The notes under the pieces: generated by a model
Database searches by the model: none
Told to the model about the DNA's origin: nothing
Seen by the model: the letters and a program-made list of their open reading frames with translations, nothing else
Translations under genes and position numbers: made by a program
In this document: positions 8,044 to 17,013 of the stretch, piece by piece
Layout of the letters: the number at the start of each line of letters is the position of its first letter
How positions within the stretch are numbered: position 1 is the first letter of the stretch
From: an uncultured Mycoplasmatota bacterium
GTDB lineage: Bacteria > Bacillota_I > Bacilli_A > RF39 > UBA660
Length of the DNA: 36,848 nt
Direction of reading: 5' to 3'
Assembly: GCA_900542735.1 (NCBI GenBank)
Contig: UQOS01000010.1
Span: 1 to 36,848 of the forward strand

Positions 8044-8498
8044 CTTTTTTTAATATCATTCAAGATAGATTCATTAGTTTTAAAATATGTTTGATTTGCA
8101 AGTGACACTTCCGATAATAATTGTTGAGTTTCCTCATCATTTATTCTTTTAATAGCTTCATAAATAGTACTAGTTGGAACGTTATATTTTTTTGATAATT
8201 GTTCCAATGTAGTATAATTATTAATTCTGTCTTGAGCCATTTCAACAGAATCATAATCACTAACACTTGCACTTCTTTTACCGATACGACCACCTGCTAT
8301 TTGTCCATTCAATTCAACTATTTTTTGCACTTCTTTTACTTTTTGATATAATTCAAAATCTATTCGCTGTAGTTTATCAGCATCATTAATATATTTTTTA
8401 ATGCTTGATACAGATTTACCAAAAGCACCAGCTGTTTCATTTATAGTAGCTCTATTATTGATTATGTAATTAGCAACTTGCTTAATTAGTTCGTCCAT
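8040..8498 (-). CDS. SpoIIID-like DNA-binding protein with two helix-turn-helix units
   Basis: 152 aa. Residues about 1-72 resemble sporulation regulator SpoIIID: 'ANYIINNRATINETAGAFG' (HTH start), 'SVSSIKKYI', 'VKEVQKIVELN' and a following GGRIGKRS that corresponds to the basic GGEATKKK end of SpoIIID. Residues about 85-125 repeat the pattern (TTLEQLSKKYNVPTSTIYEAI), giving a second HTH. SpoIIID of Bacillus is about 93 aa with a single HTH, so this protein is longer. It is predicted to be a cytoplasmic DNA-binding regulator; targets are unknown. SD GGAGGG precedes ATG 8498. It is translationally coupled to hemW. Confidence 0.6.
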   Translation of the reverse strand: MDELIKQVANYIINNRATINETAGAFGKSVSSIKKYINDADKLQRIDFELYQKVKEVQKIVELNGQIAGGRIGKRSASVSDYDSVEMAQDRINNYTTLEQLSKKYNVPTSTIYEAIKRINDEETQQLLSEVSLANQTYFKTNESILNDIKKR

Positions 8499-8525
8499 TA
8501 GTCTATCCCTCCATTTTAAGTAATA

Positions 8526-9047
8526 CTATTTTGATTTATGCTCTATATTTTCTGATAATTGTTTTAAATGCTCACTAGCACGCATTACTCTATCATTATT
8601 AGATAAAGAATCTTCATCTTTAAATTCTAATAAAAATCCGCTTTTTCTAGCTGCAACTAAAACATTAACTTCACTTACTGTTTTTGGAATTAATTCTAAA
8701 ATTGTATTTTCAGAAACACCTTTATCAATCAAGTATTTACGAATTACTGTCATTCTTTTTCTAATAGAAAAATCATCAATTCCTACAAAAATCTTTCTTT
8801 GACCTGTTAAACAATTAGAAATACGATTAGCCATCTCTAAAAGTGGTAATACATAAATTTCATTTAATAAATTAAAATCATTTAAAAGACGATTTCTTTC
8901 TATAAGATCTTTAATACTTTCTATTTCAGATGGTGTTTCTTCTAAAGGCTGATATTGAAGTGATAATTGATTAATCAAGTTTTGAATTTCTTCATCAGTA
9001 ATAATATTGTCTGAAAAAAGATTCAAATCATTTTCATATAAAGTCAT
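8526..9047 (-). CDS. Conserved-looking protein of unknown function
   Basis: 173 aa, acidic, no membrane segment, no family recognised. Helical N-terminal part; the middle contains 'RKIFVGIDDFSIRKRMTVIRKYL' and 'VSEVNVLVAARKSGFLLEF'. Its SD (GGAGG) is encoded by the final codons of lepA (K-M-E-D-stop, ATGGAGGATTAA), which argues for tight coupling to LepA expression. The next gene downstream, 27 bases away, is the SpoIIID-like regulator. A regulatory partner is one possibility, but nothing in the sequence shows it. Confidence 0.6.
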   Translation of the reverse strand: MTLYENDLNLFSDNIITDEEIQNLINQLSLQYQPLEETPSEIESIKDLIERNRLLNDFNLLNEIYVLPLLEMANRISNCLTGQRKIFVGIDDFSIRKRMTVIRKYLIDKGVSENTILELIPKTVSEVNVLVAARKSGFLLEFKDEDSLSNNDRVMRASEHLKQLSENIEHKSK

Positions 9048-9049
9048 TT

Positions 9050-10846
9050 TTAATCCTCCATTTTAAGCACTGCTAAGAAGGCTTCTTGTGGTACTTCTAC
9101 TCTTCCTATTTGTTTCATTCTTTTTTTACCCTCTTTTTGTTTTTCTAGTAGTTTTCTTTTACGAGTAATATCACCACCATAACATTTAGCTAATACATTT
9201 TTACGTAGTGCTTTAATATCAGTTCTAGCAATGACATGATTACCAATAGATGCTTGAATTGGTACTTCAAACATTTGTCTTGGAATTAATTCTTTTAAGG
9301 CCTCAACTACTACCTTACCACGATTATAAGCAAAATCTTTATGTACAATTACGCTTAACGCATCTACTACTTCTCCATTTAATAAAATATCCATTTTTAC
9401 TAGATTACTCTCTTTATAACCAATAAATTCATAATCAAAAGAAGCATACCCTTTGGTATAAGATTTTAACTTATCAAAAAAATCATATACAATTTCTGAT
9501 AGTGGAATTTCATAGTGAATATTTACTCTAGTTTTATCTAAATAATCCATTCCTATATAATTTCCTCTTTTATTCTGACAAAGTTCCATAATAGGACCTA
9601 TATATTCACTAGGTGAAAAGATATTTGTTTTAATATATGGCTCTTTGATAGAAAGAATTTTTTGCCTATCTGGTAAATTACTAGGAGAATCAATCATAAC
9701 TATCGTTTTATCTGTTAATTCTACTTCATAAATAACGCTAGGAGAAGTCGCAATGATTTCGATTCCAAATTCTCTTTCTATTCTCTCTTCTATAATTTCC
9801 ATATGTAAAAGTCCTAAGAATCCTGAGCGGAAACCAAATCCTAATGCTTCACTAGTTTCTGGTTCAAACACAAGAGAGGCATCATTTAATTTTAATTTTT
9901 CTAAAGCTTCCCTTAAATCTTCAAATTTACTAGATTCAATTGGATAGATTCCACAAAATACCATAGATTTCATAGGTTTATATCCTGGAAGTGGTTTGCT
10001 TGCAGGATATAATAAATTCGTAACCGTATCTCCTACTTTTACTTGCGAAATATCTTTAATACTAGCCGCAATAAAACCTACATCACCTGCTACTAATTCT
10101 TCTTTTTTAACTTCTTTTGGCGTCATAACTCCAAGTTCTACTACATCATAAGTAGCATTAGTTTCCATTAATTTAATCTTATCACCTTTTTTTAGTGTTC
10201 CTTCTACTACACGACAAGAAATAATAACGCCACGATAAGAATCAAAAAAACTATCAAAAATAAGTGCTTGCAGTGGATTTTTGGGATTTCCTTTAGGAGC
10301 AGGAATTCTTTCAATGATAGCTTTTAGAAGGTCTTTAATTCCAACACCAGTTTTCGCACTAGTAAAAATAAATTCATCAGGACTAAATCCAATAGCATCT
10401 ATTAATTCTTGTTTTACTTTTTCAGGATCAGCATTTGGTAGGTCAATTTTATTAATAACTGGAATGATAACTAAGTCATGTTCTAGTGCTAAATAAAGAT
10501 TTGCTAGCGTCTGTGCTTCTATTCCTTGAGCTGCATCTACTACTAATAAGGCCCCCTCACATGCTGCTAAACTACGACTTACTTCATAAGAAAAATCAAC
10601 ATGACCTGGAGTATCTATTAAATGAAGTAAATAATCTTCATTTTGATAATGATAATTAAGTTCAACTGCATTTAATTTAATAGTAATCCCACGTTCTCTT
10701 TCAATATCCATAGAATCTAAAGTCTGTTCTTTTAATTCTCTTTTTGCTAAAGCACCAGTTTCTTCTAATAATCTATCTGCTAATGTACTTTTTCCATGAT
10801 CTATATGAGCAATAATAGAAAAATTTCGTATATTTCCTTGTTTCAT
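9050..10846 (-). CDS. lepA: Elongation factor 4 (LepA), ribosome back-translocase GTPase
   Basis: 598 aa from the ATG at 10846; a GTG at 10855 opens the same frame but lies inside the SD AAGGTG. All GTPase boxes are visible: AHIDHGKST (G1), RGIT (G2), DTPGHVDF (G3), NKID (G4) and TSAKTG (G5). They are followed by an EF-G-like domain II, domains III and V, and the LepA-specific C-terminal domain ending in KQIGRVEVPQEAF. The size matches the family. It acts on the ribosome during initiation or slow elongation. It is the first gene of the unit lepA, unknown, spoIIID-like, hemW. Confidence 0.97.
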   Translation of the reverse strand: MKQGNIRNFSIIAHIDHGKSTLADRLLEETGALAKRELKEQTLDSMDIERERGITIKLNAVELNYHYQNEDYLLHLIDTPGHVDFSYEVSRSLAACEGALLVVDAAQGIEAQTLANLYLALEHDLVIIPVINKIDLPNADPEKVKQELIDAIGFSPDEFIFTSAKTGVGIKDLLKAIIERIPAPKGNPKNPLQALIFDSFFDSYRGVIISCRVVEGTLKKGDKIKLMETNATYDVVELGVMTPKEVKKEELVAGDVGFIAASIKDISQVKVGDTVTNLLYPASKPLPGYKPMKSMVFCGIYPIESSKFEDLREALEKLKLNDASLVFEPETSEALGFGFRSGFLGLLHMEIIEERIEREFGIEIIATSPSVIYEVELTDKTIVMIDSPSNLPDRQKILSIKEPYIKTNIFSPSEYIGPIMELCQNKRGNYIGMDYLDKTRVNIHYEIPLSEIVYDFFDKLKSYTKGYASFDYEFIGYKESNLVKMDILLNGEVVDALSVIVHKDFAYNRGKVVVEALKELIPRQMFEVPIQASIGNHVIARTDIKALRKNVLAKCYGGDITRKRKLLEKQKEGKKRMKQIGRVEVPQEAFLAVLKMED

Positions 10847-10870
10847 AGTATTCACCTTTTTTCTTACATA

Positions 10871-10879
10871 ATTATAACA
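10871..10879 (-). promoter_or_regulatory. Extended -10 promoter for lepA
   Basis: Minus strand TGTTATAAT (10879-10871) is an extended -10 (TGnTATAAT) with no good -35. It lies immediately beyond the terminator stem at 10881-10908, so the lepA unit starts independently of the transporter operon. Confidence 0.5.
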
Positions 10880-10880
10880 G

Positions 10881-10908
10881 AAAAAGTACTATTAAACTAG
10901 CACTTTTT
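10881..10908. terminator. Terminator between ZIP transporter and lepA
   Basis: AAAAAGTACTA ... TAGCACTTTTT forms about 11 pairs (one G-U) with a 6-base loop and T-runs on both strands. On the minus strand it ends the popT-uppP-ZIP operon (stop at 10931). Confidence 0.7.
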
Positions 10909-10930
10909 TTCCATCATTAACACTATAAAT

Positions 10931-11680
10931 CTAAATAAATAATGTAATCATTAACATAAAAATTCCTAATAAAATTCCACTTATCGTTATTTTCTTGTTT
11001 TTACTATGAAGTATTTTAGGTAATAACTCCATAATAAGAATATATAAAAGCATTCCAATAGTAAGTGTTAAAGAAATACCTTCTACTATTTCCATAATAT
11101 TAGATAAATGGAAAAGTGATATGAATAGTCCTCCCACAAAAGTAGAAAGTGATATTCCCAAAATAATTAACATAGTTTTTTTCTTATTATGATTAGACTT
11201 ATAAAAAGTAGAAGCAATTACCATACCTAGTGGTATATTATGAAGTCCTACACCAATAGATGCCATAAGTCCTGCTCTTAAATCAGATGATACTAATAAG
11301 TAAATTGCCATACCTTCTACAATATTATGAATGACTAAAGCAATACTAGAAACAAATCCTATGTGTTTTAAATTCTTATCATCATCACTAGTAGTAGATA
11401 AATCATCTTCATGATCTGGTATAAAATGATCTAATAGTTTTAAAAATAAAAAACCAATAAGAGCACCCACCCCAATATAACTAAAACGAACCCAAATAGA
11501 ATTGTAGTCAATAATTTCAAAAGCTTCTGGAATTAAATCGACAATAATTAACATCATCATTACTCCAAACGCTAAACTAATGGAAAACTCTACAAATTTG
11601 TCATTATTTTTAGTTAAAAAAACAATTAAAGAACCTATAATAATAAAGATTCCTAAGATAAGAGTAAAAAGAAGTCCCAT
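10931..11680 (-). CDS. ZIP-family divalent metal transporter
   Basis: 249 aa with about eight membrane helices and a hydrophilic acidic loop (DHEDDLSTTSDDDK, about residues 92-105) after helix 3. Helix 4 has HNIVEGMAI and helix 5 HNIPLGMVI, the positions that form the metal site in ZIP proteins (usually H-N-x-P-E-G and H/Q-x-x-x-E). The Glu normally found in helix 5 is Leu here, so one of the two metal positions may be altered. Probable import of Zn, Mn or Fe across the cytoplasmic membrane; the metal cannot be told. It is the last gene of an operon with uppP and popT (eight-base gap). Confidence 0.8.
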   Translation of the reverse strand: MGLLFTLILGIFIIIGSLIVFLTKNNDKFVEFSISLAFGVMMMLIIVDLIPEAFEIIDYNSIWVRFSYIGVGALIGFLFLKLLDHFIPDHEDDLSTTSDDDKNLKHIGFVSSIALVIHNIVEGMAIYLLVSSDLRAGLMASIGVGLHNIPLGMVIASTFYKSNHNKKKTMLIILGISLSTFVGGLFISLFHLSNIMEIVEGISLTLTIGMLLYILIMELLPKILHSKNKKITISGILLGIFMLMITLFI

Positions 11681-11688
11681 AATAACAC

Positions 11689-12504
11689 CTACTTAAATAT
11701 TGAATATAAAATAACGATAACTCCTAATACTACACGATACCACATAAATAGTTTAAAATCATGTTTTTTAATATAACGAAGTAAGAATTCAATACATAAT
11801 AACCCTGATACAAAGCTTACTCCTACTCCAACAATAAAAATACTTAAATGTGTAGTAATAGCTGTCATAGTAGCACTATCAAAAATTGATAAAACTACTG
11901 CTCCTAAAACAACAGGAGCTGATAAATAGAAAGAAAATTTAGCTGCATCTTCTCTATTTAATTTTAAACCACGTGCTGCTGCAATCGTAGTTCCACTTCT
12001 ACTAAAACCTGGAATTAAGGCAAATACTTGGCTGCAACCTATTAAAAATGCGTCTTTAAAACTCATCTCATCTAAAGTTTTCATTTCTTTAGATAATTTA
12101 TCAGCAAGATAAATAATAATACCCATAATAATTAAGCTACTACCTATCAAAACAAAATTATTTCGAATAGCATTTTCAATAACACTTTCAAATAATACAC
12201 CTACAATGGCAGCTGGTATTGTAGCAACTACTACATACCAAAATAATCTTCCTTCTTTTGTTTTAGTACCTTTGGTAAGTCCAGATAGTACCATATTCCA
12301 AAAATCTTTAAAGAAATAAATAGCAATAGCAAGTAATGTTCCAAAATGAAGTGCTATATCAAAAGCTAAAGCTAAATCACCACTTACACTATTAGCACCA
12401 ATTCCAAATAAATCTCTAAAAATAATTAAATGAGCACTAGAAGAAATAGGTAAAAACTCTGCTATTCCTTGAATAATAGCTAATATAATAACTCCAATAT
12501 CCAT
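11689..12504 (-). CDS. uppP: Undecaprenyl-diphosphatase (UppP/BacA)
   Basis: 271 aa polytopic membrane enzyme that dephosphorylates undecaprenyl diphosphate to regenerate the lipid carrier for peptidoglycan and other envelope polymers; overexpression of this family gives bacitracin resistance. Signature 1 is QGIAEFLPISSSAHL (residues 12-26, catalytic Glu and Ser/His) and signature 2 is PGFSRSGTT. The length matches the family. SD AGGAGAG precedes ATG 12504, two bases after the stop of the popT-like gene. Confidence 0.95.
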   Translation of the reverse strand: MDIGVIILAIIQGIAEFLPISSSAHLIIFRDLFGIGANSVSGDLALAFDIALHFGTLLAIAIYFFKDFWNMVLSGLTKGTKTKEGRLFWYVVVATIPAAIVGVLFESVIENAIRNNFVLIGSSLIIMGIIIYLADKLSKEMKTLDEMSFKDAFLIGCSQVFALIPGFSRSGTTIAAARGLKLNREDAAKFSFYLSAPVVLGAVVLSIFDSATMTAITTHLSIFIVGVGVSFVSGLLCIEFLLRYIKKHDFKLFMWYRVVLGVIVILYSIFK

Positions 12505-12506
12505 AA

Positions 12507-13373
12507 TTATTTCTCTCCTAACTTATATCCGACTACCATACCAATTAGTAAGAATACAATGCCGATTAAAACTTGTGGTACTGTAAAAGTAATACTACCT
12601 ACTTCATGATAAATAGAAACAGGAATAGCTAAAACACTAGCAATAATAAATCCTATTACTCCAAAATAAGTCTTTGTTTCATATTTAGTAAGTAACCATT
12701 CAATTAATTTAGCAATTAATACCATTCCTACTACTACACCAACTCCAAAGAATCCAGCAACAAAAATATTAGGAATAATATTTTCAAAATGACTTAACTC
12801 TTTTACTACATTAATGATAGGTAAATAATAACCTAATAGCATTAGAACTAAAGAACCACTTACTCCTGGAATAACCATAGTACCAGCAGCAATAATACCA
12901 ATAATAGATAGCCATAAATAGCCTAAAACACTTAAATTAGCAAAATTAGCATTTCCTAATGTACCACCAAATATTTCATCAGAAAAAGCAAGAACCATTA
13001 CAAGTGCAAAAGTAAGTGCCATAATAACATAACTAGATACTTGTTTTGTTTCTTTCGTATTTTTTACTTTAGAAACAAGCATTGGAATACCTCCAATAAC
13101 TAATCCCATAAAAAATAAAGTGGTAGGAATTGGACGCTTATCAAAACAAGTAGAAATCACATTACTCATTGTTAGTAATGATAAACCAATTCCAATAAAA
13201 ATAGGAAGTAAAAATTTAATATTTTCCTTTAAATTAGAAAAGAAATGACTAATAGCTCCAATAAAACCCTCATATATTCCTAAAGTAAGTGCTAATGTTC
13301 CCCCACTCACTCCTGGAATAATATTAGCAATTCCCATAATAAACCCCTTGATTACTAAAATAATATTCTTCAT
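12507..13373 (-). CDS. popT: DUF368 protein, PopT-type undecaprenyl-phosphate translocase
   Basis: 288 aa with about eight to nine membrane helices. The family hallmark is two copies of a Pro-Gly-Val-Ser-Gly segment: NIIPGVSGGTLAL near residue 18 and MVIPGVSGSLVLM near residue 167, an internal duplication like that of many carriers. DUF368 proteins (PopT) have been shown to return undecaprenyl phosphate to the inner leaflet of the membrane. The neighbour uppP makes exactly that lipid, so function and context agree. SD AAAGGAGA precedes ATG 13373. First gene of the operon, with its own promoter. Confidence 0.85.
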   Translation of the reverse strand: MKNIILVIKGFIMGIANIIPGVSGGTLALTLGIYEGFIGAISHFFSNLKENIKFLLPIFIGIGLSLLTMSNVISTCFDKRPIPTTLFFMGLVIGGIPMLVSKVKNTKETKQVSSYVIMALTFALVMVLAFSDEIFGGTLGNANFANLSVLGYLWLSIIGIIAAGTMVIPGVSGSLVLMLLGYYLPIINVVKELSHFENIIPNIFVAGFFGVGVVVGMVLIAKLIEWLLTKYETKTYFGVIGFIIASVLAIPVSIYHEVGSITFTVPQVLIGIVFLLIGMVVGYKLGEK

Positions 13374-13400
13374 AAAATCTCCTTTTCTTTTAATAAGTAT

Positions 13401-13409
13401 ATTATACCA
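13401..13409 (-). promoter_or_regulatory. Extended -10 promoter for popT-uppP-ZIP
   Basis: Minus strand TGGTATAAT (13409-13401). The -35 region is AT-rich without a clear match. The 10-mer ATGGTATAAT is identical to the one in front of parE. Confidence 0.5.
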
Positions 13410-13465
13410 TAGTATATAATTATATAAAATAATTTTTACACTTGATAAATTCTATTTTACAGAAG

Positions 13466-13496
13466 AAAATAACATACCGAATTGATATGTTATTTT
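13466..13496. terminator. Terminator after the pyrophosphatase gene
   Basis: AAAATAACATA / TATGTTATTTT, an 11-pair perfect stem around a 9-base loop, flanked by A- and T-rich sequence. On the minus strand it follows the stop at 13534 by about 40 bases. Confidence 0.7.
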
Positions 13497-13533
13497 GTTT
13501 TCTTTAATAGTTTATATGAATATATCAAATTTT

Positions 13534-15150
13534 TTATCTTATTACATCCATAATAGCAGGTACTACTTGTTTCTTTCTAGATACAACACCATCTACATAA
13601 GTACCTTGTTTCATATCTATTATATCAAAACCATCACTAATAATCTCACTAGAACCATCAGTATAGAATAAATAGCTACCATTACGAATAATATCTGTTA
13701 CCACTAATAATACTAAACGGTATTCTTTATTTTTAGCAAGTTCATTAATGTAATCAATATATTCTTCTTTTCTAGCTAAAATAGAATCAATATCTAATGT
13801 AAATACTTGACTAACTGCAAAAGTTAAATCATCGTTAGCAAAGCCTTTAATATCTGTATTTACGATTTCTTCTATTGTTTTTCCTTGTAAAGAAGTACCA
13901 GCTTTAAACATATCAAGTGCATATTTCTGATAATCAATATCAACTATCTTAGCAAGAGAAGATACTACTTGTCTATCTAAATCAGTAGTAGTTGGACTAG
14001 TAAGTGCTAAAGTATCAGATAAAATACCAGATAACATAACACCAGCTATTTCTCTTGGAATTTCAACATTATTTTCTTGATACATTAAGTAAATAATAGT
14101 ATTGGTACAACCTACAGACATATTACGGAAGTTGATTGGATTCTTAGTAGAAATATTACCAATCTTATGATGGTCTACAATCTCAATAATATCAGCTTCT
14201 TCTAATCCTTCAGCACTTTGTTCTAATTCATTATGATCTACAAGAATTACTTTTTTACGCCTTTTGTCAGTAATTTCAGTAATACGAATTAAACCTTTAC
14301 AAATATCATTTTTACCAATAATCGGATAGTTATTATGCTTTAATTTACTTGTCTTAACTACAAAATCATCATAATAAGTTCCTTCATCAAATGTATAAGG
14401 ACGATCACTTGGAATTACATTTTTTAAATAATTTGCTAAACCAATTACCTTAGTAGTATGGAAAGTATCAAACTTAGTACGAATAATATTAACATGGTTT
14501 TCTCTAGCTAAGTTTAAATGTTCTTCATTAATTTCACCATTTCCAACTACAATTAATAGTTTAACTTTAGACATAATAGCATATTCAATAACGCTATATC
14601 GATCTCCGACAATTAAAATATGATTTTTTTCAAGTGGCACATTATTAATAATTGTAGCACTACGATAAGCCGCTGCCATTAAATTACCAGTTATTTCTTC
14701 ATCAAATTTTAATACTTCTTCTCCCTCTAAAGTATTTAAAATATTATTATAAGATGTATGAAGATAGCCAAAATCACCATTAATTAAATCTTTAAATATT
14801 GTTTTGACTGTAACTAATCCAATAAACTTCTTATTATCATCAACTACTGGAATACCAGTAATACCCTTTTCTGTCATATAATCATAAGCCTGTTTAATAG
14901 AAACATTTTGATTAATAAAATAATCCTTATGATAATTCAAATCTTTTAGTTGCAATTTAACATCTTCAATAAACATTGGAGTAGCAACATTAAAATATTT
15001 TAAAACATATTTTGTTTCATCATTAATTTCACCTAATCTAGCTGGAACTGTATGCATGCCAAGTTTATTCTTTAAATAAGATAAACTAATAGCGCTAGTA
15101 ATTGAATCAGTATCAGGTTTCTGATGTCCAAAAATATAAACTTTTTCCAT
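13534..15150 (-). CDS. ppaC: Manganese-dependent family II inorganic pyrophosphatase with CBS/DRTGG insert
   Basis: 538 aa from ATG 15150, which follows AGAGGTAA; sequence upstream (to 15198) is open but has no SD. The DHH domain starts GHQKPDTDS and has VDHHKIGN near residue 327; the DHHA2 domain forms the C-terminus ending in RKKQVVPAIMD. Between these lie CBS repeats (KGITGIPVVDDNKKFIGLV around 95-115 and NNYPIIGKNDICKGLI near 280) separated by a DRTGG domain (about 140-235). This is the CBS-DRTGG-CBS layout of regulated pyrophosphatases such as that of Clostridium perfringens, which respond to adenine nucleotides and diadenosine polyphosphates. It hydrolyses PPi in the cytoplasm. Confidence 0.92.
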   Translation of the reverse strand: MEKVYIFGHQKPDTDSITSAISLSYLKNKLGMHTVPARLGEINDETKYVLKYFNVATPMFIEDVKLQLKDLNYHKDYFINQNVSIKQAYDYMTEKGITGIPVVDDNKKFIGLVTVKTIFKDLINGDFGYLHTSYNNILNTLEGEEVLKFDEEITGNLMAAAYRSATIINNVPLEKNHILIVGDRYSVIEYAIMSKVKLLIVVGNGEINEEHLNLARENHVNIIRTKFDTFHTTKVIGLANYLKNVIPSDRPYTFDEGTYYDDFVVKTSKLKHNNYPIIGKNDICKGLIRITEITDKRRKKVILVDHNELEQSAEGLEEADIIEIVDHHKIGNISTKNPINFRNMSVGCTNTIIYLMYQENNVEIPREIAGVMLSGILSDTLALTSPTTTDLDRQVVSSLAKIVDIDYQKYALDMFKAGTSLQGKTIEEIVNTDIKGFANDDLTFAVSQVFTLDIDSILARKEEYIDYINELAKNKEYRLVLLVVTDIIRNGSYLFYTDGSSEIISDGFDIIDMKQGTYVDGVVSRKKQVVPAIMDVIR

Positions 15151-15242
15151 AAATAAATTACCTCTTTTTCTAATAAAAACTACTGTATGATTATACAATA
15201 ATTTACAATAATTTACAATTCCTAAATTTTACTTTTTTTAGT

Positions 15243-15280
15243 AAATAAAATGTCATAGATATATAAGAATACCTATGACA
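15243..15280 (-). terminator. Terminator after surface-protein gene B
   Basis: On the minus strand TGTCATAG ... CTATGACA is an 8-pair stem around a 14-base partly self-pairing loop, followed by TTTTATTT. It lies ten bases past the stop at 15290. Confidence 0.65.
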
Positions 15281-15289
15281 GATATAAAT

Positions 15290-17005
15290 TTATTCGACCA
15301 CGAATGGATTTTCTTTAGTACCATTTCCAGCTGAGATTTGAGTGTTAGCAATTAGATTTAATACTGGACGAATGCCACTATAAAGATTAACGCCACCAGT
15401 ATCAATGCTATTTGTGGCAGTTATAAGCCATACACCAGCGCCACCCACAAAACCTGTAGGACTCATAAGCCAAAAACTTAAATTACTATATAAATAATAA
15501 TTGATATTATTTTGATTATAATAACCACCTGCATAAACTACTTCATCATAATTTAGTAATCCTACGCTTGCATTTACTACTCCTTTATTATTTCCATCTG
15601 CTGTACATTTGAAGTCTGGAGTATATTTACTATAAGTCGTCATGGTTGCACTTCCAGATGTCCAATCTTCAAATTTTTTTACCTTTGCTTGCTCACAATA
15701 ATAATCTCCTGTTACTACCTTGCTAGCTAAATTATTCTTACTTCCAATATTTGTTTGATACCAACTTTCTAGTGTTGTTTTAACTTGGCTATTTGTATAA
15801 TACATATAAGTGTAATTATTATAGTTTGAGTTAAAATTGTAGGTAGCATTATTATTAATTCCATCTTGCATTATAATTCTTATTGTTCCATCTTCATTTA
15901 CTCTTACTATTCTCCATGTTTGACCAGCAAAATTTACATAATTATTTTCTACATTTCCTCTAAAATAGTAAGTAGGTTTACCTGTATTTGTATCAGTTGA
16001 TGCATATAATCCACTTGCATCTGTCGTATTATTACTTGATGTTGTTAAAGTTGGTTCTGCATCTATTACCTCATATTTTTTACCCAAAATACTAATAGAT
16101 GAAGCAACTGATGCTTTTCTAGTAACATTAACATTGTAAATTTTCTCACTACCATCTTCTGCTATTACTCTAATTGGTAAGGTGTTTTTTCCTTCAACTA
16201 AGTCTTTTGCTCCTAGTCCTCTTACTTTTGATTTACTACTAGTAGCAGTTGCATTTACATTTACAGTTGATATATTGTTTTTAACTGTGCAACTATATTC
16301 TGTAGTAGCACTATTAAATGCTGGATCTAATGTACAGTCTGATACTGTAATACTATCTAATGTATTAGTTGTATCTAGGTTATCAGTTACTACTTTTCCA
16401 TCAGCATAGACATTTACTGTTAAAGTAAATGTTTTATCATTCATTGAACCATCTGAGAAATCTGTATCGTCTGATACCCACATTCTTAATCTAAAGTTCT
16501 TTTCATAATTAGCTGTATTTGCTGGAACAGTAGCTTCATATAATATTCTTTCATCATATTTACTACTATCTATTTTATCTGTTTGATCTAGTTCTGAATA
16601 TTTACTTAATAATAATTCTTGTTCTGTTCCATTTACTTCAGTTAGATATACTTTTACTGCACTATTAGCTAAAGTAGAACCTGTTTTCTTTCTAGCTGTT
16701 ACTTGATAACCAATATTAGAATTCATTGAAATATTTGATGTTACTTTAAAATCAAAGACTTTTCCTTCTCCTACTTGAACTTTACCTATACTATCTGCTA
16801 CTGGGTAAGCTTCTGTTAAAGAGATTCCTTTTCCTACTCCACTTACTTCAGTATACAAAAATGTAATAGATCCTGTTTTAATCGTATTATCTGTTGTACC
16901 TTCTTTTGCGTAATTAAAGAATGCATAAGTTACTCCTACTGTTATTACTATTAAACTAATAATAGCTATTAATGTAATAATTATTTGTTTCTTTTTATTT
17001 TTCAT
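15290..17005 (-). CDS. SipW-type surface protein with cadherin-like and C-terminal modules
   Basis: 571 aa. Basic N-terminus MKNKKKQ, hydrophobic helix (8-27), then VTYAFFNYAKEGTTDNTIKTGSI, typical of SipW-processed TasA/camelysin-like proteins. Residues about 30-205 form the beta-rich N-terminal domain. Residues about 212-296 (LDSITVSDCTLDPAF ... IYNVNVTRK) look like a cadherin-like beta-sandwich domain, with two Cys that could pair. Residues about 300-571 match the protein at 35851 closely, including YYFRGNVENNYVNFAG.TWRIVR, a Cys pair (YYCEQAKV, FKCTADGNN) and a final GIRPVLNL. No sortase or membrane anchor is visible at the C-terminus. SD AGGAGTGG lies inside a hairpin in the long leader. 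Probably a cell-surface or matrix protein; the ligand is unknown. Confidence 0.8.
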   Translation of the reverse strand: MKNKKKQIIITLIAIISLIVITVGVTYAFFNYAKEGTTDNTIKTGSITFLYTEVSGVGKGISLTEAYPVADSIGKVQVGEGKVFDFKVTSNISMNSNIGYQVTARKKTGSTLANSAVKVYLTEVNGTEQELLLSKYSELDQTDKIDSSKYDERILYEATVPANTANYEKNFRLRMWVSDDTDFSDGSMNDKTFTLTVNVYADGKVVTDNLDTTNTLDSITVSDCTLDPAFNSATTEYSCTVKNNISTVNVNATATSSKSKVRGLGAKDLVEGKNTLPIRVIAEDGSEKIYNVNVTRKASVASSISILGKKYEVIDAEPTLTTSSNNTTDASGLYASTDTNTGKPTYYFRGNVENNYVNFAGQTWRIVRVNEDGTIRIIMQDGINNNATYNFNSNYNNYTYMYYTNSQVKTTLESWYQTNIGSKNNLASKVVTGDYYCEQAKVKKFEDWTSGSATMTTYSKYTPDFKCTADGNNKGVVNASVGLLNYDEVVYAGGYYNQNNINYYLYSNLSFWLMSPTGFVGGAGVWLITATNSIDTGGVNLYSGIRPVLNLIANTQISAGNGTKENPFVVE

Positions 17006-17013
17006 CTTTTACC

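Noticed and set aside
15151..15198. Upstream extension of the pyrophosphatase reading frame as its true N-terminus
   Set aside because: The SD AGAGGTAA lies just before ATG 15150, the family starts at the GHQKPDTDS domain, and the 16 extra residues have no counterpart.
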